A stretch of DNA of 36,419 nucleotides, from positions 1 through 36,419 of the forward strand of contig JAUCBJ010005233.1 in the NCBI GenBank assembly GCA_032718475.1, in the 5' to 3' direction. A program made the position numbers and the translations under genes. The notes beneath the pieces are model-generated. The model was not told where the DNA came from, did no database searches, and worked only from the letters and a program-made list of their open reading frames with translations. This DNA comes from Nemertoderma westbladi. Lineage: Eukaryota > Xenacoelomorpha > Nemertodermatida > Nemertodermatidae. Positions 20,394 to 31,700 of the stretch are shown here, one piece after another. The stretch's first letter is position 1. Each line of letters opens with the position of its first letter.

Positions 20394-20558
20394 TAAGTTC
20401 TAGAATTTTGTATTAGGAGTGTTAATATAGTAGTTACATTGGGTATTTTGGCTTTAGCTGGGCGATATACAGTTATTTAAGTTCTAGAATTTTGTATTAA
20501 GAGTGTTTATATAGTTACATTGGGTATTTTGGCTTTAGCTGGGTGATATACAGTTATA
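20394..20558. repeat. 84-bp tandem duplication
   Basis: Two copies, 20394-20477 and 20478-20558. Each starts TAAGTTCTAGAATTTTGTAT and ends in a GATATACAGTTAT motif, with small differences and a 3-bp deletion in copy 2. The second copy's end forms a perfect 10-bp hairpin, GGGTGATATA with TATATCACCC (20541-20564). Confidence 0.9.
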
Positions 20559-20778
20559 TCACCCTATTGTTTAGCCAATCACATTTGAGAATAAGCGAGA
20601 ATACATGATAAAACTATTATACTACAGTATTATCATTGGCTAGCCAATCCCGAATATCGTTGCCAAGACAACATCCTATTAGAGGTTCAGTGTGGAGGTA
20701 CATGTAAGTACTGTAGCAGTGTAATTGATAGAGCTGTCTGCTCCACATTGACAACTATTGGGTTCTCATTCGTTAGTA

Positions 20779-20942
20779 TTTATTAGGCTGCCCTGCTTTT
20801 GCGCGTGATTCATTGCAACAAACAATAAAATAATAATTGTATTGTACACTGTACAGACGGTTCTTTGCCCAATGTTTCGTTTTGCGTTTTTCTTTATTAG
20901 GCTTCCCTGCATAGGCGCGTAATATATTACAACAATATTGAT
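20779..20942. repeat. Degenerate direct repeat, spacing about 114 bp
   Basis: TTTATTAGGCTGCCCTGC (20779) and TTTATTAGGCTTCCCTGC (20893) each precede GCGCGT and an ATTxCAACAA motif. A diverged tandem duplication; no coding role. Confidence 0.65.
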
Positions 20943-21698
20943 AGCAATGGATCCGTCCATATTACCAGCTCACGCTGGCAAGCTTGTTTATATACAAAGC
21001 GTTTTTTGGTAAGGTTATAAATATAAATATACATGCAATCCAAAAAATAAGGTTTTGATGGATTGCGATTAACTTCTGGGTTTTATCCTGTAGACTAGAT
21101 CGATTACATTAATTAAATGATTTTAACAAGGTATACTGTAATTACCGTTACGTCTGTTACCTAGACATACAGTAGTTGTTATTATAGATGTCATGTATGT
21201 TTGACGAGCGATGTTGGAGTTGGACGGATAGGAAGTATTTTATCAACGCGCGATGTGTGCATGGAGGAATCGTCCCCTCAGATTCAGCTGTAACTTACAA
21301 TATTTCTGTGTATTTGTCTTCCGACGGTGCCAGAGGATTGATGAGGGATTTTGTTAAGCTGTGAATTACAGTATGCTGCAGTTCATATTTCTGGCTCCGC
21401 TTTTTCATTTCATTTCAGTGCACGGCTTACGCCCCGGCAGGCTATATTTATTAAAATTGGTTAGAATTATTAAACAATAAAAGTTTTCAATACACGAATT
21501 ATAAATAAAAACTATAAAATACACCAATAAAATCGAATTAAGTAACGAGTGTTATTCAAATCCTTCAAGTTGTATTACAATTATGTAAACGGGTAATGCC
21601 AAATGTACATCGATTCTATGTTGTTTAGTTCAAGAACACATACTGTATATGTTTTGTATGAGAGTCCTAGTTGTGGTTGTTTAGGAGCGTTAAGAGGT
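20943..21698. other. Intergenic, no supported gene
   Basis: AT-rich sequence downstream of the retrotransposon (which is on the minus strand). No gene or structured repeat recognised. The retrotransposon's 3' end may lie in its right part. Confidence 0.45.
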
Positions 21699-24600
21699 AG
21701 AGTGGTTGGAAATTTTGTTTGTAGTTGAGTTCTTACCGGGTTCGGTTAGGGTGGTGATAGGGAGGGTAATAGAACAGGGCTTGGTGATTGAGTGAGGGGC
21801 GTGAGTTACGGGGAGGGGGTTTGAAATTGAGGTCAGTGACAGCGAGAGGCCTACTGCTACTACTACTAGGATCGGCATGCTGCATTGCAGCTGCATTTTT
21901 AAGAATGCTGTGCCGGCTTGTCAACAAAATTGCACCGCCACAACTCCCTATCACCCATGACATTTGCTAGATCATCCGCATCTTTAAGGCCAGTGTCCTT
22001 TAAGATGCGTCTCAAGAAAGTCATGGGCTGTCCACCATGCTTATTCACTCCATGAGGCTGCCAAAGTACAAGATTATGCACTGGCTGGTCCTCACGGCGA
22101 AAGCAATGTCCTGCAAAGCGGAGGCGATTTTGTTCTAGTGTCAAGCTTGGGGGAACCAATGAGACACCTCCAATGTTATATAGTGTCTGGTTGGAGATGT
22201 GTGCATTGTACTTGACACAATGTACCCGGCGTAGCATTCTTGTGAATGTGCCATCCAGAGATTTGGTGTCCTCAGCAATTAGAGCCCAGCATGGACTCCC
22301 GTAGAGGAGTACTGGAACTACTGCTGCTCTGAATAATCGGACCTTAAGTTTCCGATTAATTCTAGGTGACTTCCAAATCCTGGAAAGCCTATTCAAGGCT
22401 GCCCATGCCTTTCCCTTACGTATTCGAAGGTCCTCACCTGACTTCCGGATCCATGATCCCAGGTAACAGAAGTCGTCCACATGCTCAAGCATACCATCCT
22501 TTGAGCTTATGCTCATCCGATCAGAGACTTGCTGAGGACTTTCAAAGTTAACTGTCAGAATTTTGGTCTTTCTGGAGTTAATAAAAAGACCAACACTAGA
22601 AGCAGCATGTTCTAATGAGCTGAGGAGCCGCTGGGCTCCCTCTAATGATTCTGAGAGTACTCCTAAGTCATCAGCAAAGTCTAGATCAGTTAGGTACTTG
22701 GCAGGATTTCCTCGACTTCTGGAGCCAGTAGGTGGAGTTATCATCACCCCATCATCATTATGATGATCTAAGGACATGCGTAGATCATAGTCAACCACAA
22801 TAATGGACAAGAATGGTGCAAGTGTGTCTCCTTGGAGGACGCCCCATAACACTTCAAATGGTTCTGTGTCACCATCAACAGTAGACACAAATGTTGTCGA
22901 ACCATCGTATACTGATCTGATTGCTGCAATAATTTCATCAGGAATCCCATATAATGAAAGTATGCTGAACATACGTGAGCGAGAGACTGAATCAAAGGCC
23001 TTGAAGAAGTCAACAAAGATAACAGCCAGATGCCTGTCTTTCTTTTTTGATAACTCTTCAATTATCCTTCTAAGTGCCAAAATGGGCTCCATGGTCCCAC
23101 GACCTTTACGGAACCCATTCTGATTTCCACGTAGCAGTCTCTCAATGGGATCCCTGATGCGATTTAATAGAATTCTATTGTATAGTTTTGCAGCAATCGA
23201 GATCAATGAGATTCCCCGAAAAGAACCATAGAGTGTTAGGTTGCCCTTCTTGGGAACTGGCACCAACTTATTTGTTTTCATTTCTTGTGGGACTCTTGTT
23301 GTACGGTACATGTCTACTATGATGGGATAGATGAGCTTTAAACACTCAGGTATTTTAAAGACCTCAGGGGGAACACCATCTACTCCACTGGCACGATTGG
23401 TCTTAATGCTCTTTGCAGCAGCCTTCACTTCTGCAAAGGAGATATCGCCAATGGGAATATCTGGGAGTACAGACTCAGACACTTCTACTTCTATAAAGTT
23501 ATCAGGCAATACCCTGTCATTATTGAGGAGCTTTTCAAAGTGGGCTTTCCAACCATTGAGGCGATCGGCTGGTGATTCAGCCTTAACCTTGGTGGTTGGT
23601 TGGCTTTTCCGCCCAGTAAGCAGATTGATCGATTTCCATGCCTGGGATGATTGCCTGCTGTCGTCAGCATCATTGATGGCATCAACCTGTTGGTTTATTA
23701 GCTCCTGTAGATTAACAGAGTACTGCCTGTTCAGGGACCTAGATGCAGCTTTAACTGCATTCTTGGCCGCTGCAGTCTGTTTGAGTCGGGACTCTTTCTG
23801 CGCCTTATGAAGGTCATTTCGGCACTTCTGAATTTTGTTGTCAGTCCAGGGGGCCCTTTTCCTGTTTCGAGGGTATACAGGAACTGTTTCTGCAGCTGCT
23901 AACTTAACTGCTTCTGTAAAGGCAGTATAGCCCTCACAGTGATCTGCCGCCTCAGAGGCAAGAGCCTCATACCTGTTGCTCAGCTGTAGTGTGAAGCTGG
24001 ATCTCACACTTGGCTGTTGCAACAGAGAGGACCAGTCATGCCGTGGCAAGGCAGATTTCGTTGTTCTGCTAGCACGCAGACTAAGTCTTACCTTGGCCAC
24101 AATAAGGCGGTGATCACTAGAGAAGGGTCGAAGTGTAAATGCATTACAGTCTTGTATAGAGCTCCTGTATTTCCTACGAAACAGAATATGGTCTATCTGG
24201 GACTTGTGACCACTGGGTCCACTATGAGTCCATAGCTTTCCAGTTCGCTTCTTGAACTGGGTTCCAGCCGAAAACAATCCATTTCCAGAGATAAAATCCT
24301 GAAGATGGACAGAATTTCGGTTAACACTATTGCTATAGACCCAGGGCGATGTAGGTGATTGATGCAGACTTGCATTAAAGTCTCCCAGGAATGTTAAGAA
24401 TGCATGCTGATCCACTCCATCAGTTGCTGCTTGTAGATTGTGGTAGAAATTTTCCACCTCCTCTACAGGGGCAACACTAGTTGGAGAGTAGCACACAATC
24501 AGAACCACCTTAGGAAACTTCTTAGCCAGTCTTCCAGAACATGAGAAGTGGCAACGGATGATGCGGTTAGAGATTTGGTCTATTTTGTCCAATGCTGCAT

Positions 24601-25250
24601 GTGCAGTTGGATTCATCAATAGACCAATTCCACCATTACCACTATCATCTGCTAACGCGAGGGCGAGTCGCCAACCGCCCCCCATGTCCTTAATCAGAAC
24701 CTCATCAGTCTGTCCAGTCTGCATTCGGTGCTCTTGAACACCCACTGCGCTAAGAGAAAGCTTATCTGCCAAGGCAGTCAGCTCACCTTGTCGCATTGGG
24801 GACCCGAGTGTTAGGGTGTTTACTGAGGCTAGTCTAGTGACTTGCCTCAGATTCACCAATGGCTTTGTTGGTCGGGGTGGAACATGAGAGTAGCCTCCAA
24901 CTCCAGAATCCCTCTCCCCATCACAATCTGGCCTCCCTGGTGATCCAGGGTTTGGGCCAGAAAGGTCATCAGGAAAGGGACTCAAAGAATTGTTGGCTGC
25001 TCTCTCTCCAGTAGGGGGTGAGACAGGCAGCCGGTCAGGAGTTAACTGACGCCTGTGAGGCCAATTGTGTCCGGTAATTCCACTGGCCTCTAGTGGCCGG
25101 ACCTCCGCATTGCTAATGTAATCCATAGTGGGGGTTGGGGGGTGCTTTTTTGCCGAGTCAGCTCTCGGGGCAAATACCGGCCTATTAAATATAAATTTGT
25201 TAATAATATTGTTGTAGAATTCCTTTATGAAATTGATAATTTATTCTGAA
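21699..25250 (-). mobile_element. RTE-like non-LTR retrotransposon, apparently complete coding copy
   Basis: Element defined by its single uninterrupted ORF (21899-25126) plus presumed untranslated flanks. The limits are estimates: no poly(A) tail, short terminal repeat or target duplication was identified. A single ORF with endonuclease and RT, and no separate ORF1 inside the window, fits the RTE clade. A broken copy of the same family lies at 8730-9830 on the opposite strand. Confidence 0.7.
21899..25126 (-). CDS. Retrotransposon polyprotein: AP-like endonuclease and reverse transcriptase
   Basis: 1075-residue ORF with no stop or frameshift. Residues 1-97 are Pro/Gly-rich with no recognised domain. 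An exonuclease-endonuclease-phosphatase domain spans about 98-348, with N103, E132 (QEHR), CYSPTS, GDFNA (D249, N251), IDHIL (D312, H313) and SSDHR (D338, H339). A linker with basic stretches follows. The RT domain spans about 560-880: KKGNLTLYGSFRGISLIS, NQNGFRKGRGT, VIFVDFFKAFDS (motif A, D706), GVLQGDTLAPF and LDFADDLG (catalytic FADD, D819-D820). After it come DDFCYLGSWI and LLYGSPCWAL, then a C-terminal region with LRFAGHCFRR, typical of RTE-like elements. All catalytic residues I can place are present, so it may still encode active enzyme. An in-frame stop lies about 117 nt upstream of this ATG. Such proteins cut the target DNA and copy element RNA there. Confidence 0.95.
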   Translation of the reverse strand: MDYISNAEVRPLEASGITGHNWPHRRQLTPDRLPVSPPTGERAANNSLSPFPDDLSGPNPGSPGRPDCDGERDSGVGGYSHVPPRPTKPLVNLRQVTRLASVNTLTLGSPMRQGELTALADKLSLSAVGVQEHRMQTGQTDEVLIKDMGGGWRLALALADDSGNGGIGLLMNPTAHAALDKIDQISNRIIRCHFSCSGRLAKKFPKVVLIVCYSPTSVAPVEEVENFYHNLQAATDGVDQHAFLTFLGDFNASLHQSPTSPWVYSNSVNRNSVHLQDFISGNGLFSAGTQFKKRTGKLWTHSGPSGHKSQIDHILFRRKYRSSIQDCNAFTLRPFSSDHRLIVAKVRLSLRASRTTKSALPRHDWSSLLQQPSVRSSFTLQLSNRYEALASEAADHCEGYTAFTEAVKLAAAETVPVYPRNRKRAPWTDNKIQKCRNDLHKAQKESRLKQTAAAKNAVKAASRSLNRQYSVNLQELINQQVDAINDADDSRQSSQAWKSINLLTGRKSQPTTKVKAESPADRLNGWKAHFEKLLNNDRVLPDNFIEVEVSESVLPDIPIGDISFAEVKAAAKSIKTNRASGVDGVPPEVFKIPECLKLIYPIIVDMYRTTRVPQEMKTNKLVPVPKKGNLTLYGSFRGISLISIAAKLYNRILLNRIRDPIERLLRGNQNGFRKGRGTMEPILALRRIIEELSKKKDRHLAVIFVDFFKAFDSVSRSRMFSILSLYGIPDEIIAAIRSVYDGSTTFVSTVDGDTEPFEVLWGVLQGDTLAPFLSIIVVDYDLRMSLDHHNDDGVMITPPTGSRSRGNPAKYLTDLDFADDLGVLSESLEGAQRLLSSLEHAASSVGLFINSRKTKILTVNFESPQQVSDRMSISSKDGMLEHVDDFCYLGSWIRKSGEDLRIRKGKAWAALNRLSRIWKSPRINRKLKVRLFRAAVVPVLLYGSPCWALIAEDTKSLDGTFTRMLRRVHCVKYNAHISNQTLYNIGGVSLVPPSLTLEQNRLRFAGHCFRREDQPVHNLVLWQPHGVNKHGGQPMTFLRRILKDTGLKDADDLANVMGDRELWRCNFVDKPAQHS

Positions 25251-25780
25251 ATGAATTAATGGTAACAAATAATATGAAATAGCCCTATTGAGAAAACATT
25301 ACGACATAAATTCTATACAATGTAATTAATGTACAGCACAGTAGTTGCAGTTGATATTTCTTCACCACTGTATAATTTAACAGAAGTAGGCCCAAGTAAT
25401 AGAACATTCACCCAGACCTTACGGATGGATACCCTCACCAATTAGATTAGAGTTACTGTATATTAATTAATATTTAAATCGACTTGTTATAGTTTGAAGC
25501 AATTAATAATTATAACCGCATCCTTCGCTAGTTACCGTACCGTCGTTACACACGCAACTGATTCCCCCGTCTATGTTGTCGCACCGCTCTGCGTCTGCCC
25601 CACATATAATCTGTGGGTTCGCTACACAGTAATCCGCTATTGATCCTCCGAACTGCCTTGCCTCCAGCCTCCGCTCGTCTCCATTCTTAGGAAATATAAA
25701 TAAGCCTGATTAAATTGCGGTCCCTAAAGACCAATCTGATAATGAATTTAGACCCGGTAACAATTTATTCTACAGTACAG
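25251..25780. other. Intergenic between retrotransposon and 21-bp array
   Basis: Unique AT-rich sequence; may include the retrotransposon's 5' UTR. No gene recognised. Confidence 0.45.
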
Positions 25781-28700
25781 TATACACATAGAGTAGACAC
25801 GTAATCTATACACAGACACGCAATCTATACACAGACACGCAATCTATACACAGAGACACGTAATCTATACACAAAGACACGTAATCTATACACAGAGACA
25901 CGTAATCTATACACAGACACGCAATCTATACACAGAGACACGTAATCTATACACAGAGACACGTAATCTATACACAAAGACACGTAATCTATACACAGAG
26001 ACACGTAATCTATACACAGAGACACGTAATCTATACACAGAGACACGTAATCTATACACAGAGACACGTAATCTATACACAGAGACACGTAATCTATACA
26101 CAAAGACACGTAATCTATACACAGAGACACGTAATCTATACACAGACACGCAATCTATACACAGAGACACGTAATCTATACACAGAGACACGTAATCTAT
26201 ACACAAAGACACGTAATCTATACACAGAGACACGTAATCTATACACAGAGACACGTAATCTATACACAGAGACACGTAATCTATACACAGAGACACGTAA
26301 TCTATACACAGAGACACGTAATCTATATACAGAGACACGTAATCTATACACAGAGACACGTAATCTATACACAGAGACACGTAATCTATACACAGATACA
26401 CGTAATCTATACACAGAGACAAGTAATCTATACACAGAGATACGTAATCTATACACAGAGACACGTAATCTATACACATAGACACGTAATCTATACGCAG
26501 AGACACGTAATCTATACACAGAGACACGTAATCTATACACAGAGACACGTAATCTTTACACAAAGACACGTAATCTATACACAGAGACACGTAATCTATA
26601 CACAGAGACACGTAATCTATACACAAAGACACGTAATCTATACACAGAGACACGTAATCTATACACAGAGACACGTAATCTATACGCAGAGACACGTAAT
26701 CTATACACAGTGACACGTAATCTATACACAGAGACACGTAATCTTTACACAAAGACACGTAATCTATACACAGAGACACGTAATCTATACGCAGAGACAC
26801 GTAATCTATACACAGAGACACGTAATCTATACACAGAGACACGTAATCTTTACACAAAGACACGTAATCTATACACAAAGACACGTAATCTATACACAGA
26901 GACACGTAATCTATACACAGAGACACGTAATCTATACGCAGAGACACGTAATCTATACACAGAGACACGTAATCTATACGCAGAGACACGTAATCTATAC
27001 ACAGAGACACGTAATCTATACACAGAGACACGTAATCTTTACACAAAGACACGTAATCTATACACAGAGACACGTAATCTATACGCAGAGACACGTAATC
27101 TATACACAGAGATACGTAATCTATACACAGAGACACGTAATCTATACACAAAGACACGTAATCTATACACAGAGACACGTAATCTATACGCAGAGACACG
27201 TAATCTATACACAGAGACACGTAATCTATACACAAAGACACGTAATCTATACACAGAGACACGTAATCTATACACAGAGACACGTAATCTATACACAGAG
27301 ACACGTAATCTATACACAGAGACACGTAATCTATACACAGAGAAACGTAATCTATACACAGAGACACGTAATCTATACACAGAGACACGTAATCTATACA
27401 CAAAGATACGTAATCTATACACAGAGACACGTAATCTATACACAGAGACACGTAATCTATACAAAGAGACACGTAATCTATACACAGAGACACGTAATCT
27501 ATACACAGAGAAACGTAATCTATACACAGAGACACGTAATCTATACACAGAGATACGTAATCTATACACAAAGATACGTAATCTATACACAGAGACACGT
27601 AATCTATACACAGAGACACGTAATCTATACACAGAGACACGTAATCTATACACAAAGACACGTAATCTATACACAGAGACACGTAATCTATACACAGAGA
27701 CACGTAATCTATACACAGAGACACGTAATCTATACACAGAGACACGTAATCTATACACAGAGACACGTAATCTATACACAGAGACACGTAATCTATACAC
27801 AGAGACACGTAATCTATACACAGAGACACGTAATCTATACACAGAGACACGTAATCTATACACAGAGACACGTAATCTATACACAGAGACACGTAATCTA
27901 TACACAGAGACACGTAATCTATACACAGAGACACGTAATCTTTACACAAAGACACGTAATCTATACACAGAGAAACGTAATCTATACACAGAGACACGTA
28001 ATCTATACACAGAGATACGTAATCTATACACAGAGACACGTAATCTATACACAGAGACACGTAATCTTTACACAAAGACACGTAATCTATACACAGAGAA
28101 CCGTAATCTATACACAGAGACACGTAATCTATACACAGAGACACGTAATCTATACACAGAGACACGTAATCTATACACAGAGACAAGTAATCTATACACA
28201 GAGACACGTAATCTATACAAAGAGACACGTAATCTATACACAGAGACACGTAATCTATACACAGAGAAAATTAATCTATACACAGAGACACGTAATCTAT
28301 ACACAGATATACGTAATCTATACACAAAGATACGTAATCTATACACAGAGACACGTAATCTATACACAGAGACACGTAATCTATACACAGAGACACGTAA
28401 TCTATACACAGAGACACGTAATCTATACACAGAGACACGTAATCTATACACAGAGACACGTAATCTATACACAGAGACACGTAATCTATACACAAAGACA
28501 CGTAATCTATACACAGAGAAACGTAATCTATACACAGAGACACGTAATCTATACACAGAGATACGTAATCTATACACAAAGACACGTAATCTATACACAG
28601 AGACACGTAATCTATACACAGAGACACGTAATCTATACACAGAGACACGTAATCTATACACAGAGACACGTAATCTATACACAGAGACACGTAATCTATA

Positions 28701-31700
28701 CACAGAGACACGTAATCTATACACAGAGACACGTAATCTATACACAGAGACACGTAATCTATACACAGAGACACGTAATCTATACACAGAGACACGTAAT
28801 CTATACACAGAGACACGTAATCTTTACACAAAGACACGTAATCTATACACAGAGAAACGTAATCTATACACAGAGACACGTAATCTATACACAGAGATAC
28901 GTAATCTATACACAAAGATACGTAATCTATACACAGAGACACGTAATCTATACACAGAGAAACGTAATCTATACACAGAGACACGTAATCTATACACAGA
29001 GACACGTAATCTATACACAGAGACACGTAATCTATACACAGAGACACGTAATCTATACACAGAGACACGTAATCTTTACACAAAGACACGTAATCTATAC
29101 ACAGAGAAACGTAATCTATACACAGAGACACGTAATCTATACACAGAGATACGTAATCTATACACAAAGACACGTAATCTATACACAGAGACACGTAATC
29201 TATACACAGAGACACGTAATCTATACACAGAGACACGTAATCTATACACAGAAACACGTAATCTATACACAGAGACACGTAATCTATACACAGAGACACG
29301 TAATCTATACGCAGAGACACGTAATCTATACACAGAGACACGTAATCTATACACAGAGACACGTAATCTTTACACAAAGACACGTAATCTATACACAGAG
29401 ACACGTAATCTATACGCAGAGACACGTAATCTATACACAGAGACACGTAATCTATACACAGAGACACGTAATATTTACACAAAGACAAGTAATCTATACA
29501 CAGAGACACGTAATCTATACGCAGAGACACGTAATCTATACACAGAGACACGTAATCTATACACAAAGACACGTAATCTATACACAGAGACACGTAATCT
29601 ATACACAGAGACACGTAATCTATACACAGAGACACGTAATCTATACACAGAGACACGTGATCTATACACAGAGACACGTAATCTATACACAGAGACACGT
29701 AATCTATACACAGAGACACGTAATCTATACACAGAGACACGTAATCTATACACAGAGACACGTAATCTATACACAGAGACACGTAATCTATACAAAGAGA
29801 CACGTAATCTATACACAGAGACACGTAATCTATACACAGAGAAACGTAATCTATACACAGAGACACGTAATCTATACACAGAGATACGTAATCTATACAC
29901 AAAGATACGTAATCTATACACAGAGACACGTAATCTATACACAGAGACACGTAATCTATACACAGAGACACGTAATCTATACACAGAGACACGTAATCTA
30001 TACACAGAGACACGTAATCTATACACAGAGACACGTAATCTATACACAGAGACACGTAATCTATACACAAAGACACGTAATCTATACACAGAGAAACGTA
30101 ATCTATACACAGAGACACGTAATCTATACACAGAGATACGTAATCTATACACAAAGACACGTAATCTATACACAGAGACACGTAATCTATACACAGAGAC
30201 ACGTAATCTATACACAGAGACACGTAATCTATACACAGAGACACGTAATCTATACACAGAGACACGTAATCTATACACAGAGACACGTAATCTATACACA
30301 GAGACACGTAATCTATACACAGATACACGTAATCTATACACAGAGACACGTAATCTATACACAGAGACACGTAATCTATACACAGAGACACGTAATCTTT
30401 ACACAAAGACACGTAATCTATACACAGAGACACGTAATCTATACACAGAGACACGTAATCTATACGCAGAGACACGTAATCTATACACAGAGACACGTAA
30501 TCTATACACAGAGACACGTAATCTTTACACAAAGACACGTAATCTATACACAGAGACACGTAATCTATACACAGAGACACGTAATCTATACACAGAGATA
30601 CGTAATCTATACACAGAGACACGTAATCTATACACAGAGACACGTAATCTTTACACAAAGACACGTAATCTATACACAGAGAAACGTAATCTATACACAG
30701 AGACACGTAATCTATACACAGAGACACGTAATCTATACACAGAGACACGTAATCTATACACAGAGACACGTAATCTATACACAGAGACACGTAATCTATA
30801 CACAGAGACACGTAATCTATACAAAGAGACACGTAATCTATACACAGAGACACGTAATCTATACACAGAGAAACGTAATCTATACACAGAGACACGTAAT
30901 CTATACACAGAGACACGTAATCTATACACAGAGACACGTAATCTATACACAGAGACACGTAATCTATACACAGAGACACGTAATCTATACACAGAGACAC
31001 GTAATCTATACACAGAGACACGTAATCTATACACAAAGACACGTAATCTATACACAGAGAAACGTAATCTATACACAGAGACACGTAATCTATACACAGA
31101 GATACGTAATCTATACACAAAGACACGTAATCTATACACAGAGACACGTAATCTATACACAGAGACACGTAATCTATACACAGAGACACGTAATCTATAC
31201 ACAGAGACACGTAATCTATACACAGAGACACGTAATCTATACACAGAGACACGTAATCTATACACAGAGACACGTAATCTATACACAGAGACACGTAATC
31301 TATACACAGAGACACGTAATCTATACACAGAGACACGTAATCTATACACAGAGACACGTAATCTATACACAGAGACACGTAATCTATACACAGAGACACG
31401 TAATCTATACACAGAGACACGTAATCTATACACAGAGACACGTAATCTATACACAGAGACACGTAATCTTTACACAAAGACACGTAATCTATACACAGAG
31501 AAACGTAATCTATACACAGAGACACGTAATCTATACACAGAGATACGTAATCTATACACAAAGATACGTAATCTATACACAGAGACACGTAATCTATACA
31601 CAGAGAAACGTAATCTATACACAGAGACACGTAATCTATACACAGAGACACGTAATCTATACACAGAGACACGTAATCTATACACAGAGACACGTAATCT

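Noticed and set aside
22366-24375. Several frames of 60-160 codons inside the retrotransposon region
   Set aside because: They overlap the 1075-codon endonuclease/RT frame in other frames or on the opposite strand, with no family signal.
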